Of a DNA stretch of 64,000 nt, positions 25,108 to 36,100 are shown piece by piece. How positions within the stretch are numbered: position 1 is the stretch's first letter; each line of letters begins with the position of its first letter. Origin of the DNA: Persicaria tinctoria (taxonomy: Eukaryota > Streptophyta > Magnoliopsida > Caryophyllales > Polygonaceae). Where the stretch lies: positions 14,342,688-14,406,687 of the forward strand of contig JBANSL010000013.1 of the NCBI GenBank assembly GCA_037127255.1. Reading direction: 5' to 3'. A program made the position numbers and the translations under genes. Under the pieces are notes generated by a model. The model made no database searches. It saw only the letters and a program-made list of their open reading frames with translations, and was not told the origin of the DNA.

Positions 25108-25507
25108 TAGACCTGTCAAACGGGTCATTCGGGTCGGGTTCGGGTCGGGTCACTTCTGGTCTCGGGTAAAACGGGTTTCGGATATTTTCGGGTTTCGGGT
25201 CATTTTGGGTCGATTTCGGGTTTGTCAACTTTTTCTTTTTTAAATTAAAAAAATCATAATTTGATAATTTTGCGATAAATTTTAATTATATATATAAAAA
25301 ATTAATTATATGTAATTATAAATCAACTGGGTCAAAATTACCGGGTCAATCGGGTCACCGGGTCGAAACCCAGATTATTCGGAAAATTTCCGGTTTTTCG
25401 GATTCGGGTCGGAAAAAAATTCCGGGTCAAAATTTTCAGGTCTTGACCCAAAAAAATTCGGGCGGTCGGATCGAGTTTTCGGGTCGGGTTATATTTTGAC
25501 AAGTCTA
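25108..25507. mobile_element. hAT-type MITE rich in CGGGTCGGGT repeats
   Basis: Terminal repeats TAGACCTGTCAAA and TTTTGACAAGTCTA are flanked by an 8-bp duplication with one mismatch (ATTGGACG at 25100-25107, ATTGGATG at 25508-25515). The 400-bp interior is full of CGGGTC repeats in both arms around an AT-rich centre, so it would fold on itself. It is non-coding and abuts the gypsy element. Confidence 0.85.
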
Positions 25508-25566
25508 ATTGGATGTATCGGGTTTGAAACGTGCTTGTCCTACATCAAAAATAATGAGATGTCTTA

Positions 25567-25825
25567 TGTTACGACCCAAGGCCTTCACATGTTCTGTTGG
25601 TGTTGCTGTTATGAACACGAGATAGAGAGAGTATGAGATAGAGAGAATGTAGAGGTAGGAGGTAAGAAAAGAGAGAGTAAGGTGAAGTAGTTGGAGGGAA
25701 AATATCATTTGTATTTTTTTGATACCCATCCTCACACACACAAGAGCCTTATATAGGCTATGAATCTCTATAGGACATTACAATGCTCCTCTCATAGAGA
25801 GCCTTGTCCCAAGGCTCATACACTA
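25567..25825 (-). repeat. 3' LTR of the gypsy element
   Basis: Over at least 25567-25822 it matches 32204-32458 with only scattered differences, including the ATAGAGAGAGTATGAGATAG stretch and the end AAGGCTCATACA. Homology fades at about 25830, where the integrase tail frame ends, and no clear polypurine tract is seen. Confidence 0.85.
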
Positions 25826-25829
25826 GGTA

Positions 25830-28229
25830 CCTAGTTGGAATTGGGGAAATTGTGTGAGTATATGAGCAGCTGCATCTCAAGTAGCTTCTTCTTTCGTCAT
25901 GTTTTTCCTTTGTATAAGCCACTCTGTCACTGGATCGCCATTGGCAAGATACTGAACACGGCTATCCAGGACAACTTCTGGTTCAACAAGGATTTGGCCC
26001 TCAACATCTGTTTCTGGTGCTGGTAGTGCCTACTCATGAGATCCTTTCTTCAGTTTCAGTTGAGATACATGAAAAACTGGATGTATGCGTGATGAATCAG
26101 GCAGTTGTAACCTGTAAGCCACCTTCCCAATCCGATCTAACACCTTAAAAGGCCCAAAATATTTGGCACTGAGTTTCAAATTCCTTCGAATTGCTGCTGA
26201 TGATTGTCTGCAAGGCTGGAGTTTAAGGAATACCCAATCACCAATCTTCAATTCTCTATCTATTCTTTTGGCATCAGCAAAAATTTTCATCCTTGCCTAA
26301 GCCTGTTGCAGATAGTACTTCAGCTGTTTGATCATGTGCTCCCTGTTGTTCACCCAATCACTCACTGGTGAGTTGGCTGTAGAGAGTGTGGGGAAGCCTA
26401 ACTGAGAGGGAGGGCAACCATACAAGGCTTCGAATGGGGTCATTTTAATTGTTGAATGGAAGGTGGTGTTGTACCACCACTCTGCCAAGAACAGCCACTG
26501 CAACCACTTCCTTGGGCTATCATATGTCATACATCTAAGGTAGGATTCCAAGCATCTGTTGACACGCTCTGTCTGGCCATCAGACTGGGGATGGTAGGCT
26601 GAACTCATGTCCAATCTGGTGTGCAAGGTCTTGAACAGCTGCTGCCAGAAATGACTGATAAAAACCTTGTCTCTATATGACACAATACTACAAGGCAACC
26701 CATGTAGCTTAAAGATGTTCTCCATGAACAAAGATGCTACCTTAGCAGCTGTGAAAGGGTGTGATAGAGCAATGAAATGGGAGTACTTAGTGAGTCTATC
26801 CACTACCACTAATATGGTGTCCTTGCCCTGAGACTTAGGGAGGGCCTCCACAAAGTCCATACTAATGTGGCTCCATGGTTTTTCTGGGATAGGGAGAGGT
26901 TGTAATAGGCCAGGAGTGGCAACACTTTCAGTTTTGCATCTTTCGCATACCTCATAGGCAGTAATAAATTCAACAGTGTGAGCCTTCATTCCTTGCCAAT
27001 AAAAGACACTCTTCAATCTCTGATATGTGGCATGAATTCCTGAGTGGCCACCAAAAGCATCCTCATGAAAGGTTGTTAGCAACTTAGTCTTCAATCCTGA
27101 GCTGCTCCCTATCATTAATCTTCCTTTGTATCTCAATAGCCCATCAGTCAAGGTGAATTGCCCGGTTGTGTCTGTTACAGCTGTAATGAGCAACTATTGG
27201 ACCACCTTATCATCTTTATAGCTACCCAGGACTTCTGTGAGCCAAGTAGGTTTGACCACTGACACAGCAGCACACTCACTTGCCTGTTCCTCAAAAACCC
27301 GAGATAAAGCATCAACAACTTTATTTTCCACCCTTTTTTTTGTACACAATTTCATAGTGCAGGCCTAGCATCTTTCTAACTACCTTTTTCTGAACATGGG
27401 TGGTTAATTTCTGGTCCAAGAGGTGCCTTAATGCCTGATGATCAGTCTGAATCAAAAATTTTCTACCCTCTAGGTAGATTCTCCATTTGTCAATGGCCAA
27501 TAAGATAGCTAGAAGCTCCTTTTCATAAACTGCAAGTAGTAAGTGACGACAATTGAGAGCTTGACTGATATAGGTAATAGGCCTCCCCTTTTGCATCAAC
27601 ACTGCCCCAATGCCAGACCCACAAGCATCTGTTTCCACAGTAAAGGGCAATTCAAAGTCTGGCATAGCTAGAACAGGTAGGGATGAGAGGATCTTCTTGA
27701 GTTCATGAAAGGCTCTCTCAACAGTAGCATTCCACACAAAGTTGTCTTTCTCCAAAAGCTCAGTCAATGGTCTAGCAATGCCCCCATAACCTCTAATAAA
27801 TCTTCTGTAGTAGCCAGTAAGACACAAAAATCCTCTCAATGCTTTCACTGTCTTTGGTACAGGCCAACTGAGCATTGCTTCAATTTTCCTAGGGTCAGTA
27901 GAAACACCCTTACCAGAGATAAGATGACCCAAGTATTCCAACTCTTTTTGTGCAAAATCACACTTGGACCTTTTAGCATACAGCTTGTGATTCCTCATGG
28001 TAGCCAGTACCTCACTCAAATGACCCACATGTGGCTCCACAGATCTGCTATAAACCAGTATGTCATCAAAGAAAACCAAAACTGATTTCCTCATAAACTT
28101 CCCAAATACATCATTCATCAAGCATTGGAAGGTGCCTGGCGCATTTGTCAATCCAAAGGGCATAACTCTGAACTCATAGTGCCCATGATGAGTTCTGAAT
28201 ACAGTTTTAGCAATATCTTCTTCCACCAT
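25830..28229 (-). pseudogene. Gypsy RT, RNase H, integrase and chromodomain-like tail
   Basis: Directly after the stop the frame continues (27321-28229) with MPFGLTNAP, the catalytic FFDDILVYS and RNase H (TVETDACGSGIGAVL). A one-base insertion in an A8 run at about 27342 breaks the frame. The integrase (27193-26297) keeps the HHCC finger (CERCK) and the first catalytic Asp (SMDFVEALP). The expected SDRD motif reads SYRD, so the second catalytic Asp is a Tyr. Further stops at 27194-27196 and 26297-26299, and more in the tail, precede a chromodomain-like end (VTEWLIQRKNMTKEEAT). Confidence 0.85.
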
Positions 28230-28232
28230 TCA

Positions 28233-31200
28233 TACTTGGTGATAGCATGCCCTTAGATCCAGTTTAGAAAAAATGCTAGCACTATTCAATTCATCTAATA
28301 GGTCCTCAATGTGAGGGATTGGAAATTTATCTTTAATAGTGATCTCATTCAGGCGCCTATAGTCCACACAAAATCTCCAAGAACCATCTTTCTTTTTAAC
28401 CAATAATGTGGGAGAAGCAAAAAGGCTGTGGCTAGGCCTGATGATTCCATTGCTCAACATTTCAGATACCTGCTTTTCAATTTCAGTCTTTTGGAAATAG
28501 GGGTACCTGTAGGGCCTAGAAGCAACTGGAGCTGCACCTTGCTTTAGACTGATAGCATGCTCATGGTTCTTTTCTGGAGGTAGTGCCTTAGGTTCCTGGA
28601 AAACATCATTGAATTCCATAATAACCTCACTGATCTTAGGTGGTAATGCAACATCTGTAGCTCTCAAATTGCAGACTTGGGCAACCTGTGTGACCTCAAC
28701 AACTGTCCTCTTGCAAAGCTTCAAGAGTTGTTTCCCTGTTAACATCTTTACACAAGCAGCTTCATCATTGTGATCCTCTTTGAACCCTTTTATAATGACT
28801 TGTTTGCCCAATCCCTGAAACGAGATTTGGACTTCAACAAAATCAAACAACACAGGGTTAAATCCCACTAGCCAGTCTGTCCCAAGTATCATATCACTGC
28901 CTTCCATCTTCAAAAGCCTAATGTCATGCACATAATCTGCACCTTGCATTTCCCAGACAAAATTTTTGCACATCTTGCTGCTAAACATCATTCCACTAAT
29001 GGTTTTAACTTGCATGACATTTGCTTTGCTAATCTCAAACCCAGCTTCCCTAGCAACTCTAGAGTCCAAGAAGCTATGGGTTGCACCACTATCAATCAAA
29101 ATGGTGATTGATTTCCCTTTCACAGCTCCCTTCACACGGATTGTGCTACCTGATTCACCTGTGAGAGCGTGCACATATACCTCAATATCTTCCTGCTCCT
29201 CTTCATGGCCGAGTTCTTGGCATGTTTCATCAATCCCCTGATCTTGCTCCTGTACTTCCTGTGCAATCAAGCTAAACAATGACTGTCTTTTGCATTTATG
29301 GCCATGGAAGAATTTATCTCCGCACTTGTAGGACAGTCCCTTCTTGAACTCATTTGAGTGACCAGTGCTTGCCTCTGAGCTAGCAGGAGATGGATTCTTG
29401 AAACTTGCTGCAGCAGTTCTTGTATCATTTTTCTCTCCCACCGGTCCCTTGTTGCCCAGCTCCCTTGACCAAGAACTTCGATATCCCGAATTAAAGGACC
29501 CGTATGGTTGCTGTCTCCAAGGTGGTTTAGATGCGCGTAGTAAGGCCTGGACTGCCTTATAGTGCAACCTGGCTTGCTCTATCACCTCCGCCATTGAAGC
29601 AGGTCTACCAAGCTTGACTAAAGATTGGATTTCTGACCTTAATCCGCTAATATAGCTCGACACAAAATAAGATTCGGAAAGTTGAGGATTGAATGACAGC
29701 ATTCCCGCGCGCAGATCTTCAAATCTTTCGTTATACTCCTCAAGGTCTTCGAGTTGCTCTAACTTGCTGAATTCCCCCACAATCTCGGCTTCTCGTCGAT
29801 CCTCAAATCGCAGGCACAGATCATCACATAAAACCTGCTACGATACTCTTGGATTTTGCATTAGGTACCCTTGAAGCCACGTATCAGCCTTGTCTGTCAA
29901 GTACATAGCGGCAATCTCAACTTGCTGTGAATCTGGTACTACAAAGATCCCAAAATACTTTTCGCATTTTCGAATCCAATTCCGTGGGTTCTTCCCATCA
30001 AAGCTTGGAAAATCCAGCTTTGGTAACCTCTGGAATCGATTTTCGGCAAATCCTTGATGATGCGGGTTGAATTGTCCCTGTCATGAGTGCGAATTGCCCT
30101 GACTGGAGCTTGATTGTCCTCCATTAAAGCTTGGATGCCACCGTGACCCATGGATCTCGTGCTGTGGTGGTCTGATATCATCATATTCTACGTGGTATAG
30201 GAAATAGTTTATAGTCGTTTTGAAGTCATTTTTATATGTTTTGCATGTTTTATATAGGTTTTGGTTTAGTTTTTAGAATAGATGTCTACACTCGTATTTT
30301 TATTTGTTTTCAGGTGATTTGGAGCTTGTTCGATGTCAATTTGAGATCACGATGGAATAAGATTTATTGAAGCCAAGTTTGACATGTTCATGGACGCCGA
30401 ATGATCCTTGCATAGAGGTCTCAAGTGCTAGAAATCAAGCTAAGAAGAGCCTACTGCTGAATGGACGTTTTCTGGAGCAATCATGTTTAGCGACATCTCA
30501 GTAAAACGAGTCGTTTGAGCTCTACAAAATTCGGATCGAGATGTTCTATAGTTTGTTGGAAAGATGATTCAAAGACCTACAACTTTCATGTTGAGAACTT
30601 TTGCAAATTCGGCCTAGAATATGGAGAAATCGAGCGAAAAAGTTGATGCTGAGTTAAAGTATCGACCCGGAACCATGTAGTATCGAGTCGGTATCCAAGC
30701 ATTCTGAGTCAGTATGCCGAGCAGAGAAGAAATTTACGGCATACCGAGTCGATACTTGTAACTACCGACTCGGTACCTTAACCTTTCGAGTGAAAGATTG
30801 CCTTACAGTAGTGAAGTATCGAGTCGATACTTTTTTATTATATTTTGTAAAACGAGTCGTTTGAGCTCTTTTTAGGAAGATAGATAGAGAATTAGGGTTA
30901 GATTAGAAGAGGTCCAATTTTCACGTCAGAAACTAGTTGCAGACATTGAGAGTTTTAGACTCTTTCAGAGATTTCTCCTTGAAGGTTTGTTTTGCTGGAT
31001 TCAAGAATAAGTTCTTTTAATCTAGTTTTATATTCTTTCATCATGAATTCTTTGATTGTGTCTGAATTCATGTCTGGCTAGTTTTCTTGTTCTGGGGTTG
31101 GGGTGATCCCAACGATGCTGAGATAGACATGTGCGTGATGATTGCCTGAATGAATTATATTGTTTGTTTGATTCGATCCATGAGTGTTTAATCCGACTAA

Positions 31201-32184
31201 TTCTATGATTGATTGGAATCCTTTTTGATATTCAACACGCGCCAGTTGCGAATTGAGATTGAATACATAGACAAAGTTGTTGGAAAACATGGATTGAACT
31301 TGAGAATTGTTTATGAGCAATCTATTTAATTCTCTTGAGGATAATAAACTATCGTAGACAACCTAGGTTTGAATTGATTATGCGGATCGCGCATGCGATT
31401 GTTTGATCGATTTTCTCGCTAGGGTCTAAGTGCTTAATGAGTCCAATTTGATTGATTAATCTACAACAAACGCAAGCTGAGTGGTAATTGAATGAAATGG
31501 ACATAGTTATTACAACATGCGTAGGCTGAGTGATAATGACTTTAGATAGTTTACCTTAGATATCTCTTTTCAATTTGTTCAGGCATGAAAATTATATAGT
31601 CTATCGAAGATGCATTGTTGTGGTGAACCCTGATTCTGGAATTTTTCTCGTCATATATACAAAAACTTTCAATTTGTCATTTTTCTTCTTCTTATTTCCT
31701 CATTCCGTCAAAAATCACTTCTCTTATTTGGCTTAGTAAACTAGTTGAGGTTCAGCAATTGGTATTCACACAGTCCCTGAGATTCGACACTCGATTACTA
31801 CAATTGACACCGTACACTTGCGGGGTGTTGGTTTTAGACCGATCATGGTCCTGATCCCCTCAGCGAATCTCGATCTCCTCTTGATTGCCGCGTCTCTGAT
31901 TTACTCGCTTCTGCCTGACGATCGTTCCTCCCACCAAGATTTGGTGGATTTCTTACGAATTCCGCCAATTTTTCCACCCGTTGCTCATTAATCTTCTTGA
32001 ACTCCTCGAACTGCTTCGTCTGTTCTTCTTGAATCTTCTGTAAATCTGCCAATGATTTTGCTGTCAACGCCATTAATGATCGAGTATCATCCCGGAATTC
32101 TTGGAACTGGGCGTCGGTCACCTTTGATCTCGTTCCGTCCGCCATGGATTCTAAGCTGTAGCTGCAGTCGTGCGCCAGATCCAA
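28233..32184 (-). pseudogene. Gypsy gag, protease and N-terminal RT, interrupted
   Basis: The N-terminal gag piece (32184-31846) has a coiled-coil-like stretch. It is cut by a solo LTR and resumes at 30172 in the same frame. The resumed part includes the LPKLDFPSFDG and WIRKCEKYF gag motifs, a stop at about 30081-30083 and another (TAG, tryptophan position) at 29836-29838. From 29780 it is open for 516 codons. That stretch has a zinc knuckle whose first Cys is lost (SYKCGDKFFHGHKC), a protease with IDSGATHSF, and the RT start (KKDGSWRFCVDYRRLN). It ends at a stop at 28230-28232 just after YHQV. Confidence 0.85.
30173..31845. mobile_element. Solo LTR (1.67 kb) inside the gypsy gag
   Basis: It starts TGATATCATC, ends GACCGATCA and is flanked by the 5-bp duplication TGGTC (30168-30172, 31846-31850). 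Removing it rejoins the gag frame exactly. The interior has no domain. Near its right end it contains GATTCGACACTCG and GTACACTTGCGGGG, a texture I associate with long gypsy LTRs. Repeated TATCGAGTCGGTA and ACGAGTCGTTTGAGCTC motifs occur at 30500-30870. No second LTR or internal region is present. Confidence 0.85.
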
Positions 32185-32203
32185 CCAGCTCTGATACCAG
32201 TTT

Positions 32204-32480
32204 TGTTATGACCCAAGGCCTTCACATGTTCTGTTGGTGTTGCTGTTATGAACACGAGATAGAGAGAGTATGAGATAGAGAGAATGTAGAGGTAGGAGGT
32301 GAGAAAAGAGAGAGTAAGGTGAGGTAGTTGGAGGGAAAATATCATTTGTATTTTTTTGATACCCATCCTCACACACACAAGAGCCTTATATAGGCTATGA
32401 ATCTCTATAGGACATTACAATGCTCCTCTCATAGAGAGTCTTGTCCCAAGGCTCATACAATAGGTAGTAGGTACATTACA
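32204..32480 (-). repeat. 5' LTR of the gypsy element
   Basis: On the plus strand it begins TGTTATGACCC and ends ...ACATTACA directly before TCTTA, the target duplication. A TATATAGG-like promoter motif lies at 32388-32395 (plus strand). The primer-binding site lies immediately inside, at 32188-32199. Confidence 0.85.
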
Positions 32481-32519
32481 TCTTAAACAACCTACGTTAG
32501 ACTTATATACCATCTTCTA

Positions 32520-32896
32520 AAAATCGCGCAGGAATTTTTAAGCCTAGGTGGGTTTTATTGCGAAAATCCGTTTAGGTACCTCCTAATCACGCTTAGGGCA
32601 TCTAGACCCCGCCTAAATCAGTCTAGTCCAACAATTATTCAATTATACTTTCTAGGCAGGTGATTAGTTGACTTAGATTTTTTTTTTAAAATCCCCAAGT
32701 CCAGATGTATTGTTCTTGAGTCGAACTTATAGTTTTAGATTTTAAGATGTTTAGTTAAGCACCTCAAATTTGATTTTATGTGTGATATTATGTATGAATT
32801 ATTGATATGCGTTAAATATTTAAGAAAATAATCAAGTTTTTTCTAAATCCGTCTAGCTATAAGCCTAGTCGCCACCCACGGCTTTTTAGAACATTG
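32520..32896. mobile_element. hAT-type MITE, diverged copy 2
   Basis: Ends CATCTTCTAAAA and TTTTTAGAACATTG match the ends of the element at 16269-16836. The flanks are CTTATATA (32512-32519) and CTTATGTA (32897-32904), an 8-bp duplication with one difference. Interior stretches such as TCTAGTCCAACAATTATTCAATT are shared. The CG-rich repeats have decayed. Confidence 0.75.
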
Positions 32897-33155
32897 CTTA
32901 TGTAATTGCTTGTCTATGAATCAATTCGACTGTCACTTGACTTGATCATGGATTTTATTTTATTTTATAAAGTTTTCCATCACAATATGAGTTTTATGGA
33001 CTAAAAGTTGGTTCAACGTGATGATCAGTACACGTACTCTGGTTCAACGTGATGACCATTTATCATTTACAAGTTACTTACTTATGATAGATCAGATCAA
33101 TACATCTTGTTAATATATTTCTATCCAATTTGTCTACGAATTTCAAGTGTAAAAG

Positions 33156-36100
33156 ATGTTCCTCCTTTCAAATAAGATGGCAAATACTTCCCTCTTGATT
33201 CTACTCGGTCTGGCTTTCGCGACCATCGTCCAAGCCGATCAATCAACACCCAAACCCACTTACGTCGACTACTTGTGCCTACCCGGATCAGGCAACTACA
33301 CCCAAGGTAGCCTCTACCAACGTAACCTCAACACCGCCCTCTCCATCCTCGAAACCAACTCCTCCTTTGCCTCCTTCTACGAAGCCTCTACTGGCGGAGA
33401 AGGCTCCTTGGATTCCGTCTACAGCCGCTACTACTGCCGCTCTGACCTCTCCCTCCGCGCTTGCAGCTCATGTGTCAACTCCGCCACCAAGCAGATCCTC
33501 GCGAAATGCTCCCCTTTCAAGGAGGCCATTGTCTGGTACGGTACTCGATCATGATAAGGATTGATCTTAGGTTGTTTCCATTATTATTATGCACGTACAT
33601 TAAATAACAATACAAAGATGAATGTATTTTCCTATTTATAGATAATACTACGTGTAGTATCTAAACAATAAAGTAAATAATCAATGTCCGACTTAAACCG
33701 ATGAAATCGAAAGGCGAGCTGATTAGACAAACCACCCTGATACCATATTTAAGTCCATCTTGGATCGATGATTGGGGTTTTAGCACACAAGTCGAGTAAG
33801 GCCTCATCATAAAACCAATTGATAATAAAAAAAGGAAACCTTCACCTTGTGAAGGCTTTTTATACTCACACTTTTTTTAATGTGAACACACCTATCCTTT
33901 CACATCTCAATAGATCATTAGTCACATTGGACTTTAATACACATATCTCAATTCCCATTTTATGTCCAATAGGTACGAGCAATGCACTCTTCTCCACCTC
34001 AACAGCTCCGCAAGGCTCGCCTACCTCGACTTGTCCTCCCCGAGCGATCTCGTATACATACCAAAGAATGTGACGAACCCGGAAAATTTTTACTCGGTCC
34101 TCGTGGACACAATGAACCGAGTGATCAACGAGTCTGCCTACGGAGCCGGTTCGGAAGGGTTTACAACGGCGGAGGGTTTGGTGTCACAGTTCCAGAAGCT
34201 ATACACACTGACGCAGTGCAGTCCGGATAGGGTGGGGCCGTTGTGCGAGCGGTGCCTGAGGAAGGCGATGCAACAAATTGACTTTTGTTGTAAGGAATAC
34301 TCCGAAATCGCGCTTTACCACACGAGTTGCCACCTGAAGTATAGTGTTCTCAAGCCCTTTTATGACCCTCCCGCACCGCCACCATCCAGAGCTGTGCCTC
34401 GGCCTCCAGCTGCCGCCCAAGAATCTGATATGGGCTCTGTTCAGACACCAACAGGTGATTGAATTGACTCTCTAATTAACTTTTTTTTATACACGGTAAG
34501 AGTTTGGGTTGTGGTATGCCGACCCACACCCAAAGGTCTAATTAACCTATCTGAAGATGAGTTAATGTTGGGATTGCATCAACACTCTCATTTGGATTTG
34601 GATCATTGGGCTAATGATGATAGAGTTTTGAACTTTTTCTAGAAGCTTCTCCTCTCCAGTCTTCTCCATCCTTCCATAGGTTCTACAAAGATATTCTACC
34701 TTTTAATTGGGCTTGAATGAGATCATCAACCTTTGTGTCAAGGAACATCTAGATGGTTTTGTTTCTCTAAGCTTCCTTCATCTATAGTTGATTTTTCTAG
34801 AGCCGTCTTTCCATGGTCTCCCCGACTTCAAGCCTATAAATAGAATGCTTCTCCCCACATTTCATTTAATCCACAAACACTTGCCATTTAGAATACTCAA
34901 AGACTAGGACATCTCTAGAATTCTAGCACTCACCTTGCCCACTCACTTACAACATGTGCTCATTGTGCATATTTATAGGCCATGTCATCATTTACAAGGA
35001 GAATTCTAGGACATCTCTAGAAAATACTCCAAGACTAGAGTCATCCCTATTCTTCTAGTCTTCTCCATACATTTCCTAAGGTTCTCCAAGCTTCCGGAGA
35101 ACTCTATATAAGTCGAGGCATAACTAGTCTCTTCACCATTCTGGAACCTTCCATAAGGTTCCACACGTTTCCGGAGTCTTCCACACTCTTCTGCATGCTT
35201 CCAAAACATTCCGCCATGTTCCGGAGACTACCGTTTCATTCCACATTATTCTAGAATGTTCCTCAATTTAGCCAAAAACACATTTTCATGTATTTGAAAT
35301 ATGAATTATTGTCCAACAATTCCTCCCTTAGTTCATATTTTCACATACCTCCATAGCATTCTCGATATCCTCTTTCTTTCGCTCCTTGATTCCAATGTCG
35401 TGGCATCTCCCCATCACGACGTGTTCTTCAAAGAAGCAAACATTCCTCTCGATTAATGTCGTCATCTGCGCTTGATCAAGCTCCTCCTCATGAACACCTT
35501 GAACCCTCTCATCGTGAAGAGTGTCACATATACTCTCCATCTTCTCACCATCCACTAAGCTAAGGGACCAAACTCTCCACCAAACTTCAAGGTCTCAAAC
35601 AATGCTTGATCCCGACACGCTGCATGTAAGACGACATCATCCTCCTCGATGACTTAGTAACCTCTCCATCTATTACTAAGTATACATCGCCATCGTCAAC
35701 ATCATCAATCACATTAGTTGTAAGAGACGGCAACACTCTTCCGCAAGGACGTCTCTGTCATCACGTCCTCCCTCAATAGTGGACATCACACATACCCGTG
35801 ATCTTTCTCTCCTCAACGATAGCACACACGTCTCTCCTATCTCCACATAGACGTGCTTATGCTTTGAGTCTCGGATCGCCGTGCCTACCTCCAGCTCGCT
35901 CCTCCCTCCCTCTTAGAGGCAGGCTCCTCCTCCACTAGAGCCTGAAATATACTCTTCTTCCTTATATAAAGTTGGTCTTCCCATCAAAGAGTGGATTCTC
36001 GAACACCTCCGACAAGCCTGATGCCATCACGTCAACACAGAATCCTTCCATCAACAAATACTACCCGGATTTTCGACTCTGATGACCTTCTCAACCTTCG

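Larger units (their letters stand above)
25567..32480 (-). mobile_element. Ty3/gypsy LTR retrotransposon, chromovirus-like, decayed
   Basis: A minus-strand element with LTRs at 25567 to about 25825 (3') and 32204-32480 (5'). It is flanked by the 5-bp duplication TCTTA (25562-25566, 32481-32485). The primer-binding site TGGTATCAGAGC follows the 5' LTR (32188-32199, minus), matching the initiator-Met tRNA 3' end. Order is gag, protease, RT, RNase H, integrase and a chromodomain-like tail, as in Ty3/gypsy. The short LTRs suggest a Reina-type lineage (inference). The LTRs agree well except at the end next to the polypurine site, where they diverge. The coding region is broken by at least six stops, one frameshift and a nested solo LTR. 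Confidence 0.9.

Noticed and set aside
25505..25741. Duplicate small protein near both 25.6 and 32.3 kb
   Set aside because: Both copies lie in the LTRs of the gypsy element; the shared frame is a by-product of LTR identity.
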